From Jejubacter calystegiae (GTDB taxonomy: Bacteria; Pseudomonadota; Gammaproteobacteria; Enterobacterales; Enterobacteriaceae), in contig NZ_CP040428.1 in NCBI RefSeq assembly GCF_005671395.1, positions 2,418,001 through 2,482,000 on the forward strand: 64,000 nt of DNA, read 5' to 3'. The number at the start of each line of letters is the position of its first letter. Positions within the stretch are counted from its first letter, which is position 1. The notes beneath the pieces were generated by a model that was not told the DNA's origin, did no database searches, and was given only the letters and a program-made list of their open reading frames with translations. This document shows, piece after piece, positions 19,858 through 29,742 of the stretch. The position numbers and the translations under genes were made by a program.

Positions 19858-19886
19858 CTTGAATTTATTCCCCTTTGTCCCCATCT
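19858..19886 (+). promoter_or_regulatory. Heat-shock (sigma-32) promoter of htpG
   Basis: CTTGAA (19858-19863), 15-bp spacer, CCCCATCT (19879-19886): a near-perfect match to the sigma-32 consensus. It lies 57 bp before the htpG start, as expected for this heat-shock gene. Confidence 0.9.
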
Positions 19887-19942
19887 CTCCCTCAACCTGT
19901 TTTTTCACCCCTGTTTTCATTTTTGTTGAGGAATCACCACAT

Positions 19943-21817
19943 ATGAAAGGACAAGAGACTCGCGGTTTTCAGTCAGAGGTTAAACAGCTTCTGCACCTGA
20001 TGATCCACTCACTCTATTCGAATAAAGAAATTTTCCTGCGTGAGCTGATCTCCAACGCTTCGGACGCGGCGGATAAACTTCGTTTCCGTGCCCTTTCCCA
20101 GCCGGATCTGTATGAAGGCGATGGCGATCTGCGGGTACGTATCTCTTTTGATAAAGAAGATCGCACGCTGACTATCTCCGATAACGGTATCGGGATGACC
20201 CGCGACGACGCCGTTGAGCATCTGGGGACCATCGCCAAGTCCGGCACCAAAGCTTTTCTGGAGTCCATGGGCTCAGACCAGGCCAAAGACAGCCAGCTGA
20301 TTGGTCAGTTCGGCGTGGGCTTCTACTCAGCCTTTATCGTGGCGGACAAAGTGACCGTTCGCAGCCGTGCTGCGGGTACCAGCGCTGAAAGCGGCGTATT
20401 CTGGGAATCCGCAGGCGAAGGGGAGTACACCGTCGCCGATATCGCCAAAGATACCCGCGGTACTGAAATCACCCTGCATTTGCGCGAAGGGGAAGAGGAG
20501 TTCCTCGATGCCTGGCGCGTGCGCTCAATTATCGGTAAATACTCCGACCATATTGCGCTGCCGGTCGAGATCGAGAATCGCGAAGAGAAAGACGGCGAAA
20601 CCGTTGTCTCCTGGGAGAAAATCAACAAGGCCCAGGCGCTGTGGACCCGTAACAAGTCGGAAATCAGCGAAGACGAATACAAAGAGTTCTATAAGCACAT
20701 CGCCCATGACTTCAGCGATCCGCTGGCCTGGAGCCACAACCGGGTTGAAGGTAAGCAGGAGTACACCAGCCTGCTGTACATTCCTTCTCAGGCGCCCTTT
20801 GATATGTGGAACCGCGACCATAAGCACGGGCTGAAGCTCTATGTGCAGCGGGTTTTCATTATGGACGACGCCGAGCAGTTTATGCCGAACTACCTGCGCT
20901 TCGTGCGCGGGCTGATCGACTCCAACGATCTGCCGCTCAACGTATCGCGTGAAATCCTGCAGGATAGCAGCGTCACCCGTAGCCTGCGTAATGCCCTGAC
21001 CAAACGCGCCCTGCAGATGCTGGAAAAACTGGCGAAGGACGATGCTGAAAAATATCAGACCTTCTGGCAGCAGTTCGGCCTGGCGCTGAAAGAAGGGCCG
21101 GCGGAAGATAACAGCAACCAGCAGACTATCGCGAAGCTGCTGCGCTTTGCCTCCACCCATACCGACTCTGCGGCGCAGACCGTTTCGCTGGAAGAGTATA
21201 TCGGTCGTATGAAGGAAGGTCAGGAGAAGATTTACTACATCACCGCCGACAGCTATGCGGCCGCCAAGAGCAGCCCGCACCTCGAGCTGCTGCGTAAGAA
21301 GGGCATCGAGGTTCTGCTGCTCTCTGATCGCATCGACGAGTGGATGATGAGCTACCTGACCGAATTCGACGGCAAAGCCTTCCAGTCGGTGTCGAAGGCC
21401 GATGAGTCGCTGGAAAAACTGGCGGACGACGTGGATGAGAGCGCCAAAGAGGCCGATAAAGCCCTTGAGCCTTTTGTCGATCGCGTGAAGACGTGGCTTG
21501 GCGAGCGGGTGAAAGAGGTACGCCTGACCCACCGTCTGACCGACACGCCGGCTATCGTCACCACCGACAACGACGAGATGAGCACCCAGATGGCGAAACT
21601 GTTCGCGGCGGCTGGCCAGGCCGTACCGGACGTGAAGTACATCTTCGAGCTGAATCCGGAGCACCCGCTGGTAAAACGCACTGCGGATACCCAGGATGAG
21701 GCGCAGTTTGGCGAGTGGGTCGAGCTGCTGCTGGATCAGGCGCTGCTGGCCGAACGCGGCACCCTGGAAGATCCCAACCTGTTTATTCGCCGGGTTAATC
21801 AGCTGCTGACGGCATAA
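19943..21817 (+). CDS. htpG: Chaperone HtpG (bacterial Hsp90)
   Basis: 624 aa, the E. coli length, from ATG 19943 ([20 protein letters not shown]). The N-terminal GHKL ATPase domain shows [20 protein letters not shown] and [11 protein letters not shown]; the middle domain and dimerisation domain follow. It is a cytosolic ATP-dependent chaperone working with DnaK. An in-frame extension to 19841 has no conserved residues and runs over the sigma-32 promoter, so it is rejected. A hairpin terminator follows. Confidence 0.98.
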   Translation: MKGQETRGFQSEVKQLLHLMIHSLYSNKEIFLRELISNASDAADKLRFRALSQPDLYEGDGDLRVRISFDKEDRTLTISDNGIGMTRDDAVEHLGTIAKSGTKAFLESMGSDQAKDSQLIGQFGVGFYSAFIVADKVTVRSRAAGTSAESGVFWESAGEGEYTVADIAKDTRGTEITLHLREGEEEFLDAWRVRSIIGKYSDHIALPVEIENREEKDGETVVSWEKINKAQALWTRNKSEISEDEYKEFYKHIAHDFSDPLAWSHNRVEGKQEYTSLLYIPSQAPFDMWNRDHKHGLKLYVQRVFIMDDAEQFMPNYLRFVRGLIDSNDLPLNVSREILQDSSVTRSLRNALTKRALQMLEKLAKDDAEKYQTFWQQFGLALKEGPAEDNSNQQTIAKLLRFASTHTDSAAQTVSLEEYIGRMKEGQEKIYYITADSYAAAKSSPHLELLRKKGIEVLLLSDRIDEWMMSYLTEFDGKAFQSVSKADESLEKLADDVDESAKEADKALEPFVDRVKTWLGERVKEVRLTHRLTDTPAIVTTDNDEMSTQMAKLFAAAGQAVPDVKYIFELNPEHPLVKRTADTQDEAQFGEWVELLLDQALLAERGTLEDPNLFIRRVNQLLTA

Positions 21818-21833
21818 TTGCGATACAGACCTG

Positions 21834-21860
21834 AACGGCGCCGTAAGGCGCCGTTTTTTT
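21834..21860 (+). terminator. Rho-independent terminator of htpG
   Basis: AACGGCGCC, loop GTAA, GGCGCCGTT, followed by TTTTT. It lies 17 bp after the htpG stop and 21 bp before the end of the convergent DegT-type gene. Confidence 0.92.
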
Positions 21861-21881
21861 ATGCTCATCGCAGATTATGTT

Positions 21882-23069
21882 TTAGTCCGCTGCTTCCCAC
21901 AGCCAGGTGGGTAGATTCACGCAGCGTCGTGTCGCGTCCATTCCCGTTGGGCAATCCGGTAATTCACAGGGGTGTGGATGCATAGGGGTGGTAAACCAGA
22001 CGCCGGCTTCGACGTTCAGCCGCGTTTCCAGTGTCGATTTTGCCAGCGCCTGTGGCTCATTGGCTAATAGCGGATAGCGTAGCCAGCCGTTTTGCGCATC
22101 CGTACGGGGTTTGGGTCCCTGTAATCCCATCTTCTGCGCCCATTTTTGCCAGTACCGGGCGCCGCGCTGTCGTCGGGCCAGGATTTCCGGCAACCTGGCC
22201 AGCTGCAGGCTTAACAGCTCAGCCACCGGCTCTGCCATACGCCACTGGTATTGCGGGCTGAACAAACCATTTAGTTCGTCCGCTTGCATCTGCGGTAGCA
22301 GCGGGACATCGGGCGTTGGCAAGCTCCCTGAATGCAGGCTGGCGTAAGCGTGGCGCAGGGTGTGCAACAGGCGGGTAATAAATTCGGGAGCGGGGCAGGG
22401 GGCGTCATCCTGAATCTGCATCAGTCGTTTGCCCAGGGCCGGATGCCGGGTCACTATCCAGCCGCCATGGATGGTATTCACGATTTTTGAACGCTCGCTG
22501 CTGAAAAATGCGATATCGCCCAGGGTTCCTAACAGATGACCCTGCCAGCTCGCTCCGGTGGCGTGAGCGCAGTCTTCAATAATCCAAAGCTGTCGATGGC
22601 GCGCCACATCCAGCAGCTGTTCCAGATCGCGGCAGACCAGGCCAAAGGTATACTGGATAAGCACGGCACGGGTTCGGGGGCCGATAGCGGCCAACATCCG
22701 TTCGGCGTTCATGCCCAGCGTCTCCTGTTCAATATCTACAAATCGGGCGATGACGCCGTTAAAGGTGATGGCGTTGGTCACACACTGGCAGGTAAATGCC
22801 GGAATCAGCACTTCGTCGCCGGGCTGTAGCGCCAGTGCGCGAATAACCGCATAAAGCGCGGCTCTTCCTCCCATAAAGCTGGCTACCCATTCACTTTGCC
22901 AGCGCTCGGCAATGTGCTGGTGAAGCGATGCCACGGCCTGACCCGGCGCATAATCCTGCTCATCGCGACTCAGCCACCGGGCGGCGCAGCTATCTTCCCG
23001 AAAAGTCAGACTCATATTCAGCAGCGGTACCCGCCTGGCGAAGGGCAATTGATCCATTTTATCGCTCAC
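21882..23069 (-). CDS. DegT/DnrJ/EryC1-family PLP-dependent aminotransferase
   Basis: 395 aa from a GTG at 23069; an ATG at 23057 (391 aa, preceded by AAGTGAG) is equally likely or better. Fold-type I features are FMGGRAALYAVIRAL, the DEVLIPAFTCQCVTNAI segment, EDCAHATGA with the PLP-N1 Asp166, and FFSSERSKIVNTIHGG with the likely Schiff-base Lys195. The family makes amino sugars and related compounds by transamination. No sugar or antibiotic biosynthesis genes are adjacent, so the substrate is unknown. E. coli has no gene between htpG and adk; this one is part of an insertion and is divergent from the symporter operon. Confidence 0.8.
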   Translation of the reverse strand: MSDKMDQLPFARRVPLLNMSLTFREDSCAARWLSRDEQDYAPGQAVASLHQHIAERWQSEWVASFMGGRAALYAVIRALALQPGDEVLIPAFTCQCVTNAITFNGVIARFVDIEQETLGMNAERMLAAIGPRTRAVLIQYTFGLVCRDLEQLLDVARHRQLWIIEDCAHATGASWQGHLLGTLGDIAFFSSERSKIVNTIHGGWIVTRHPALGKRLMQIQDDAPCPAPEFITRLLHTLRHAYASLHSGSLPTPDVPLLPQMQADELNGLFSPQYQWRMAEPVAELLSLQLARLPEILARRQRGARYWQKWAQKMGLQGPKPRTDAQNGWLRYPLLANEPQALAKSTLETRLNVEAGVWFTTPMHPHPCELPDCPTGMDATRRCVNLPTWLWEAAD

Positions 23070-23101
23070 TTATCTGTTTTGGTGGTTGTCGTTATTTTGA
23101 A

Positions 23102-23129
23102 CATCTGTTATAAGCGTTAATAACAGATG
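23102..23129. promoter_or_regulatory. Perfect inverted repeat, candidate operator
   Basis: CATCTGTTAT (23102-23111) and ATAACAGATG (23120-23129), 10 bp each, with 8 bases between. It lies in the 123-bp divergent promoter region of the aminotransferase and symporter operons. A likely target for the GntR-like regulator of the operon; inferred from position and symmetry only. Confidence 0.55.
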
Positions 23130-23192
23130 AATGCAATCTGTACCAACTAAAAATGACGCACAACAATGCAATAACTGATAGCAGAGATAAAT

Positions 23193-23441
23193 ATGGATAT
23201 TTTAACTAATTGTTTTGAAAGGCGATGGTTCTATGTCTTTATGGGGATGTACCTTCTGATAATGCTGCCGCTACCGTGTTTTTTTAGCACGGAATATCGG
23301 CCGGCCTGGCTGGGCGTTCCTCTTTTTGTCTATGGCTGGTTAGTACATGGTATAACAGTTTTTTTACTTATTTTACTGTTTGCTCGCCAGTGTCTGAAAC
23401 GCCCTGAATACCAGGATGAAGCACTGGAGGATCGGGTATGA
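23193..23441 (+). CDS. Small two-TM membrane protein, symporter accessory
   Basis: 82 aa with two hydrophobic segments at about residues 12-30 and 40-65. Small proteins of this form (DUF3311 or DUF997/YhdT type) are commonly encoded just before SSS-family symporters and are thought to be their small subunit. Its stop overlaps the start of the symporter gene (ATGA), which supports this pairing. The exact family is not certain. Confidence 0.75.
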   Translation: MDILTNCFERRWFYVFMGMYLLIMLPLPCFFSTEYRPAWLGVPLFVYGWLVHGITVFLLILLFARQCLKRPEYQDEALEDRV

Positions 23442-24958
23442 GCGATCTTTCACAAATGCTGCGTCCGGAGCCTCTGCCTTTTTATACCGTTCTGGTGCTT
23501 TTCCTGGTTCTGCTGGGAGTCATCGGCTGGCGCGCCGCCCGGGCAACCCATTCACTGAGCGACTTCCTGGTTATGGGGGGAAAGGCGGGTGCGCTGGTTG
23601 GGGGATTCGCCTGGTTCGCCAGCCAGTACAGCATGAGCACCTTTATGGGGGTGCCAGCGATGACCTATGGCACTGGATTCGCCGGTATGAGCATCTCGGT
23701 GCCGGGGCTGGCCTTTTCTATGATCGTGCCTATGCTGTTAGTCGGCCGTAAACTGATGCTTATGGGTAAACGCTATAACCTGATGACGATGAGCGATTAT
23801 CTGGCCGATCGCTATGAGTCCGACGCGATTCGCGGCATTCATGCCGTCATGATGGTGATATTTCTGCTGGCGATGATGGGGGCGCAAACCGTTGGCGCTG
23901 GCGTGATTCTCAACACCTTTACCGGTTTGCCTGAGTGGATCGGCGTGGTTGTCATGGGCGTGGTGGTTATTCTGTATTGTATGACTGGCGGTATGACTGG
24001 CGCCATGATGACGGATGTTCTGCAGGGCATGCTGATGGTCGCGACGGCCATTGTCACTTTCTGGGTTTCGGTTCATGCTGGAGGCGGCATGGAGGCTATA
24101 ACAGCAAAGCTTGCTGACACAATGCCCTCGCATCTGAGCCATCCGGGAACGAAAGGCGATTTCCCGTGGCAGACCTATGTTTCGATGATCGTCATGTGGA
24201 GTTTTTTTACTATCGGTCAGCCGACGCTGTTTACCAAATTCTTTACCATGAATAGCTACCGGACGATGTTCCGGGCGGTTATTCTGGGCACCATGGGCAT
24301 GTTATTTTCCGCGACGCTGATTGAATGGTCTGGTGTTAACGCTGCGACGTTCATCCACGGGCTAACCGGTAAAGATGCCGACTTCATCGTTCCGCTGATA
24401 TTGCAACAGAATGTCTCTCCCTGGATTTCCGCACTGTTGATTACCGGTATCGTTTCGGCGGGTATGTCGACGATTTCCGCGCTGTTAGTGGTGTCGACCG
24501 GGGGCATTACCCGCGACATTTACCAGAATTTGTTTAACCCCGGGGCGACTCAGCGCCAGATTCTGGCCCTGTCGCGCTGGTTCACTATTCTGGTCGGTAT
24601 CGCCGCCGTGGTCATTGGCATTATGAAGCCTGCCGGTATCTTCTCACTGATACGCTTCGCTTTTGGCGGGCTGGGGATCTGGGTGGCACCGGTTATTCTG
24701 GGTATGTACTGGCGTCGCGCCAGCCGTACCGGCGCTATCTGCGCAGTGATCGTGGGAGAGCTGCTGTTTGTGGCGATGAAACTGTGGTTCCCCGGAGTGG
24801 CGATGGGATTCGATCCGTTGATTATCTGCTGGGCCATTACCATGCTGGTGATGATCGCAGTCAGCCTGTGTACGCGTTCGGCAACGCCTGAAACGCTATG
24901 GCGGCACTTCGACGCGCTGAAAGCGTGCGTGACGCGTCGCCAACAACAAGAACGTTAG
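23438..24958 (+). CDS. Sodium/solute symporter (SSS family)
   Basis: 506 aa with about 13 membrane segments. It starts with a periplasmic N-terminus, then GWRAARATHSLSDFLVMGGKAGALVGGFAWFASQYS, the hallmark of SSS permeases near the sodium site, and the later signature GIVSAGMSTISALLVVSTGGITRDIYQN. It resembles the pantothenate/proline branch. The substrate cannot be read from sequence. The two hydrolase genes in the operon suggest a cyclic amide or isoaspartyl peptide or a similar compound. It overlaps the small upstream gene and is 8 bp before the regulator. Confidence 0.85.
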   Translation: MSDLSQMLRPEPLPFYTVLVLFLVLLGVIGWRAARATHSLSDFLVMGGKAGALVGGFAWFASQYSMSTFMGVPAMTYGTGFAGMSISVPGLAFSMIVPMLLVGRKLMLMGKRYNLMTMSDYLADRYESDAIRGIHAVMMVIFLLAMMGAQTVGAGVILNTFTGLPEWIGVVVMGVVVILYCMTGGMTGAMMTDVLQGMLMVATAIVTFWVSVHAGGGMEAITAKLADTMPSHLSHPGTKGDFPWQTYVSMIVMWSFFTIGQPTLFTKFFTMNSYRTMFRAVILGTMGMLFSATLIEWSGVNAATFIHGLTGKDADFIVPLILQQNVSPWISALLITGIVSAGMSTISALLVVSTGGITRDIYQNLFNPGATQRQILALSRWFTILVGIAAVVIGIMKPAGIFSLIRFAFGGLGIWVAPVILGMYWRRASRTGAICAVIVGELLFVAMKLWFPGVAMGFDPLIICWAITMLVMIAVSLCTRSATPETLWRHFDALKACVTRRQQQER

Positions 24959-24966
24959 AGGAATTC

Positions 24967-25935
24967 ATGCCGCTCTCAATCGATAAAAGCCTGCCCGTCG
25001 CGTTACAGACCCAGATCGTGGGGGCTATTGAATACGGCATTATGGCCGGGGAATTTTTTGACAATGGCGCGCTGCCGTCGGTGAGAGCGTTAAGCAAACA
25101 GTTAGGCGTTGCGCAACTTACAGTCAGTCAGGCTTACAATACATTAAAACGTATGGGGCTGATCGAGACGATACCGGGTAAAGGAACCTATGTGGTTCGT
25201 GACCGGCGGGAGGTTTCCTTGAGTCATCAGGTGGAGGCGCTGCATGAGCGTTTCCGCCAGTTGGTTGAGGAAGCCTCAACACTCGGACTGTCGCCGTCGT
25301 TTTTTGTCGGCGCGCTGAACCATCCTGATGCCGAATCGTCGTTTTCTCTGAATTTTCCCATTGGGTTCGTGGGAAATTCGCGACGTATTAACCGGCGTTA
25401 TCTGGAGGCGATAGGCGAAACGCTGGGAGTGACATTGAGCGCTGATGTCTGGACCTTTCAGGAGTTTGCCGGGCTGTCGCAATGTCAGATCGATCGCTAC
25501 GATTTTTGGCTGACTATTCCGCACTGCATTCCGCGGTTGCGCCAGCGCCTGACAGAGGAGGTGCCGGTTTACGCGCCCTGGCTTATCCCTTCAGAAACCA
25601 CCCGTACTCGCCTGGCGGCGCTGCCTGCCGACACGCCGGTACTGCTGGTTTCCCGTTATCAGACCTTTATTCCCGCTATGGTGGAAGGGGTCAAAAATTT
25701 TGCGCCACACTTGGGAAAAATCAGCGTGATTACGCTGGACGATAAAAGATTACCGGAGACGATGGCTCGCTTTCAGGCGGTGATTTACAGCACCGGTTGT
25801 CACAGCGTTATACAGCGTCTACCGGCGACGAATATTTTGTTTGAATATCAACATACGCCAGAGCCTCGCTATCTTCGTGAGGTCCTGCTGCCTGCACTGC
25901 ATCGACAGGCCAGGGAACTAACAGAAGGACATTGA
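24967..25935 (+). CDS. GntR-like transcriptional regulator
   Basis: 322 aa from the ATG at 24967, preceded by AGAGGAATTC. Residues about 8-75 form a winged helix of the GntR family (GALPSVRALSKQLGVAQLTVSQAYNTLKRMGLIETIPGKGTYVV). The remaining 240 residues do not resemble the FadR, HutC or MocR effector domains; they have alternating beta and alpha segments (TPVLLVSRYQTF, KISVITLDDKRLP, FQAVIYSTGCHSVIQRLP) like a small-molecule-binding Rossmann or periplasmic-binding-protein-like fold. Likely senses the compound handled by the operon and binds the inverted repeat at 23102-23129. The location in mid-operon suggests autoregulation. Confidence 0.75.
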   Translation: MPLSIDKSLPVALQTQIVGAIEYGIMAGEFFDNGALPSVRALSKQLGVAQLTVSQAYNTLKRMGLIETIPGKGTYVVRDRREVSLSHQVEALHERFRQLVEEASTLGLSPSFFVGALNHPDAESSFSLNFPIGFVGNSRRINRRYLEAIGETLGVTLSADVWTFQEFAGLSQCQIDRYDFWLTIPHCIPRLRQRLTEEVPVYAPWLIPSETTRTRLAALPADTPVLLVSRYQTFIPAMVEGVKNFAPHLGKISVITLDDKRLPETMARFQAVIYSTGCHSVIQRLPATNILFEYQHTPEPRYLREVLLPALHRQARELTEGH

Positions 25936-25937
25936 CC

Positions 25938-26642
25938 ATGCAATTCCAGAATATGAACTGGTTCCAGGTGGAAGAGTATCTGAAACGCCATGACCGGGTA
26001 ATTCTACCTTTGGGGAGTACCGAACAGCATGCGTATCTGAGCCTGTGTACTGACCATCTGCTGGCCTCAAGGCTGGCGACAGAGGTGGGAGAACGTTTGA
26101 ATATTCCCGTCTGTCCCGGGCTGCCATTCGGTATGGCGCCCTACTTTACGGCATTTCCCGGCACGATAAATCTACAGCCGGCGACCTACAACGCATTAAT
26201 CAACGATATTCTGGATAGCCTGTACGCCAGCGGCTTTCGGCGTATTTTTCTGATCAACGGCCATGGCGGCAATAGCCCGGTTCAGGCGCAGATTCATAAC
26301 TGGTTGAATCATCACCCGGATGCGCGGGTACAGCTACATAACTGGTGGGCCGCTCCGGCGACGATGGGCATGGTTAAGCAATTCTCCAGCAATGCCAGCC
26401 ATGCTTCATGGATGGAGAACTTTCCCTGGACGCGACTGGAGGGGGTCGTCATGCCCGGGGAGGAGAAAACGGCGCTGGCCGTTTCCCGCCTGGCGCAGTT
26501 ACCGGCCCAGGCCGTGCGGGACTATATCGGCGATGGTAACTACGGAGGGCAGTATCAGCGCTCCGATGACGAAATGCGTCAGATTTGGCAGACCGCGTTG
26601 GAGGAAACCTGCCAGCTGCTGGAAGAGGGATGGGTATCATGA
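25938..26642 (+). CDS. Creatininase-family amidohydrolase
   Basis: 234 aa. The creatininase (creatinine amidohydrolase) family fold is shown by VILPLGSTEQHAYLSLCTDHLLA with the metal ligands Glu, His and Asp, PGLPFGMAPYFTAFPGTI, and INGHGGNSPVQAQIH. Members open cyclic amides or hydrolyse formamides (creatinine, FAPy, mycofactocin-type substrates). ATG 25938 starts 2 bp after the regulator stop; a TTG at 25932 overlapping that stop is less likely. Its own stop overlaps the start of the IadA gene. Here the most natural role is to open a ring or amide before the dipeptidase acts. Confidence 0.82.
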   Translation: MQFQNMNWFQVEEYLKRHDRVILPLGSTEQHAYLSLCTDHLLASRLATEVGERLNIPVCPGLPFGMAPYFTAFPGTINLQPATYNALINDILDSLYASGFRRIFLINGHGGNSPVQAQIHNWLNHHPDARVQLHNWWAAPATMGMVKQFSSNASHASWMENFPWTRLEGVVMPGEEKTALAVSRLAQLPAQAVRDYIGDGNYGGQYQRSDDEMRQIWQTALEETCQLLEEGWVS

Positions 26643-27814
26643 CCAACTCGCTCGACTTTACGCTGATACAGAATGCCCGACTGTTAACCCCTGAAGGCTC
26701 CCGGCAGAGTTCACTATTAATGGGCGCCGGAAAAATTCTGGCGATCGCGCCGGATCTTCTTCCACCGCGGCAATTGCAGTGCAGGATGGTGGATGCCAGG
26801 GGACACTGGGTTGTGCCGGGCATTATCGATCAGCATGTGCATCTGACTGGCGGTGGCGGAGAGGCGGGATTTCATACCAGAACGCCGGAAGTCATGCTCA
26901 GTCAACTGCTGAAGGCCGGGATTACCGGCGTGATGGGGCTGCTGGGCACGGATGGCATGACGCGTCATGTCGCTTCGCTGTTTGCTAAAACAATGGGATT
27001 ACGTAACGAAGGCATTTCGGCCTGGATGCTGACCGGCTCCTACGAAGTACCGACGATCACCATAACCGGCTCGGTGCGCGATGATATCGCCTTTATCGAG
27101 CCAGTCCTGGGCGTTAAAACGGCGATATCCGATCATCGCGCTTCTCAGCCAACGATCGAGGAACTGATTCGGATAGCGACCCAGGCACGCTCTGCGGCGC
27201 TGCTAACCCAAAAGCCAGGGCTGGTGGTGATGCATATGGGCAACGCCAGTAGCGCGCTGGCGCCGCTGGAAGAGGTACTGGCACGCAGTGACGTTCCCGC
27301 CGGACACTTTTTGCCCACTCATGTTAATCGTCAACGCCATTTACTGGAATACGGAATACGGCTGGCGCGCACGCAAGGGGTCAACCTCGATATCACCTCA
27401 GGAATCAGCCCGGTCAGCGGCGCCAGGGGGGCGGTGAAACCTTCGGATGCGGTACTGGAAGCGCAGGAACAGGGCGTGTCGCTGTCGCAGTTGACCTTGA
27501 GCTCCGACGGTAATGGCAGTATTCCGGCTTTCGATAAACAGGGCAATGTCTGTGGTTTGACCGTGGCTGGATTTAGTAGCCTGCTGGATGAAGCGCGGGA
27601 TCTCAGTCAGCGTCTGACGCTGGAGCAGGCCTGGCCGCTGCTCTCTTCAAATGTGGCTCATCGCCTGAAATTATCGCATAAGGGACATATCGCACTGGGT
27701 TATGATGCTGATTTACTGATGCTGGATGATGCGTTTGATGTGGAGCGACTGTGGGCTGGGGGACGATTGATGGTCGATAATGGTCAGCCTTGTGTGCGGG
27801 GAACTTTTGAATAA
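26639..27814 (+). CDS. iadA: Isoaspartyl dipeptidase (IadA type)
   Basis: 391 aa against 390 in E. coli IadA, with matching motifs: VPGIIDQHVHLTGGGGEAGFHTRTPEV (binuclear metal His pair), GLLGTDGMTRH, SAWMLTGSYEVPTITITGSVRDDI, GVKTAISDHR (lysine near the metal centre), LPTHVNR and LTLSSDGNGS (catalytic Asp). The family removes isoaspartyl residues from beta-aspartyl dipeptides. Here it is coupled by an ATGA overlap to a creatininase-family gene and a symporter, unlike E. coli iadA, so the substrate may be different although the active site looks complete. Confidence 0.88.
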   Translation: MTNSLDFTLIQNARLLTPEGSRQSSLLMGAGKILAIAPDLLPPRQLQCRMVDARGHWVVPGIIDQHVHLTGGGGEAGFHTRTPEVMLSQLLKAGITGVMGLLGTDGMTRHVASLFAKTMGLRNEGISAWMLTGSYEVPTITITGSVRDDIAFIEPVLGVKTAISDHRASQPTIEELIRIATQARSAALLTQKPGLVVMHMGNASSALAPLEEVLARSDVPAGHFLPTHVNRQRHLLEYGIRLARTQGVNLDITSGISPVSGARGAVKPSDAVLEAQEQGVSLSQLTLSSDGNGSIPAFDKQGNVCGLTVAGFSSLLDEARDLSQRLTLEQAWPLLSSNVAHRLKLSHKGHIALGYDADLLMLDDAFDVERLWAGGRLMVDNGQPCVRGTFE

Positions 27815-27848
27815 CGGCCAGGGGAATGTGAATATTTTGCCGCCTTCC

Positions 27849-28564
<716 letters not shown>

Positions 28565-28719
28565 TGCCGCATTTGCTCCATCCCGAACGGGGTGGGGCAC
28601 ATCCGCTAAACATCCTCCGCTTTTCGTGCTGTTCCCTCCTCCTTTTACTGCGATTGGTTTCGCCCTCCGGCTTTTCAGATACAATTAGCCCCCTGTTACA
28701 GCGATTAAGAGGTGGAGCT

Positions 28720-29682
28720 TTGCGTCAGGAAAAAATGGGAGTGTTACTGGCTAACCTGGGAACGCCGGATGCGCCGACGGCGAGCGCGGTAAAACGTTAT
28801 CTGCGTCAGTTCCTGAGCGACAGACGGGTGGTGGATACATCCCGCCTGCTGTGGTGGCCGCTGCTGCGAGGGGTGATCCTGCCGCTGCGCTCCCCCAGAG
28901 TGGCGAAGCTCTATCATTCGGTCTGGATGGCGGAAGGCTCCCCGCTGATGGTCTACAGCCGCCGTCAGCAGCAGGCGCTGGCCCGGCAGCTAAAGGATAT
29001 GCCGGTGGCGCTGGGTATGAGCTACGGCCAGCCGTCGCTGGCATCGGCGCTGGACGAGTTGCTGGACGCCGGTGTGGATCACATCGTGGTGTTGCCGCTC
29101 TATCCGCAATATTCCTGCTCCACGGTAGCGGCGGTCTGGGATGAGCTGGCGCGCCTTCTGGCTACGCGCCGTCGCCTGCCGTCCGTCTCCTTTATTCGCG
29201 ACTATGCGGATCATCCGGCCTACATTCAGGCGCTGGCCGCTTCAGCGCGTCGAGCCTTTGAACAGCACGGCGAGCCGGATATGCTGCTGCTCTCTTACCA
29301 CGGTATTCCCCAGCGCTACGTTGATGAAGGGGATGACTACGCCCAGCGTTGCCGTACCACCACCCGGGAACTGGTCTCGGCACTGGGCATCTCGCCGGAT
29401 AAGGTCATGATGACCTTCCAGTCGCGCTTTGGCCGCGAGCCCTGGTTGACGCCCTACACCGATGAGACCATGAAAATGCTGGGCGAAAAAGGGGTGAAGC
29501 ACGTTCAGGTCATGTGCCCGGGCTTTGCCGCCGACTGTCTGGAAACCCTGGAAGAGATTGCGGTACAGAATCGGGAGTTCTTCCTGGAAGCCGGGGGCGA
29601 GAAGTATGAGTATATTCCTGCCCTTAATGATGAAGAAGCGCATATCGACATGATGGAAGCGCTGGTGGGGCGCTATCGGTAA
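28720..29682 (+). CDS. hemH: Ferrochelatase
   Basis: 320 aa if read from TTG 28720, exactly the E. coli HemH length, beginning (M)[19 protein letters not shown]. The site AAGAGGTGGAG lies 5 bp upstream, and E. coli aligns from the same residue with an ATG. The next ATG (28735) would lose five conserved residues. The catalytic region includes [11 protein letters not shown] with the metal-binding His and the [19 protein letters not shown] segment with the acidic partner. The enzyme inserts ferrous iron in protoporphyrin IX at the inner membrane, the last step of haem synthesis. The TTG start may reduce expression. Confidence 0.95.
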   Translation: MRQEKMGVLLANLGTPDAPTASAVKRYLRQFLSDRRVVDTSRLLWWPLLRGVILPLRSPRVAKLYHSVWMAEGSPLMVYSRRQQQALARQLKDMPVALGMSYGQPSLASALDELLDAGVDHIVVLPLYPQYSCSTVAAVWDELARLLATRRRLPSVSFIRDYADHPAYIQALAASARRAFEQHGEPDMLLLSYHGIPQRYVDEGDDYAQRCRTTTRELVSALGISPDKVMMTFQSRFGREPWLTPYTDETMKMLGEKGVKHVQVMCPGFAADCLETLEEIAVQNREFFLEAGGEKYEYIPALNDEEAHIDMMEALVGRYR

Positions 29683-29742
29683 TCGCGGTCAGGCGGAGAC
29701 TGTGCTAACATCGCCGCCTTTCGAAGCACCTGAACGGCTTTC

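Noticed and set aside
20525-21868. Long minus-strand frame of 447 codons opposite htpG
   Set aside because: It is the mirror of a highly conserved GC-rich gene, has unnatural amino acid composition (rich in Gln, Arg, His) and no ribosome binding site.
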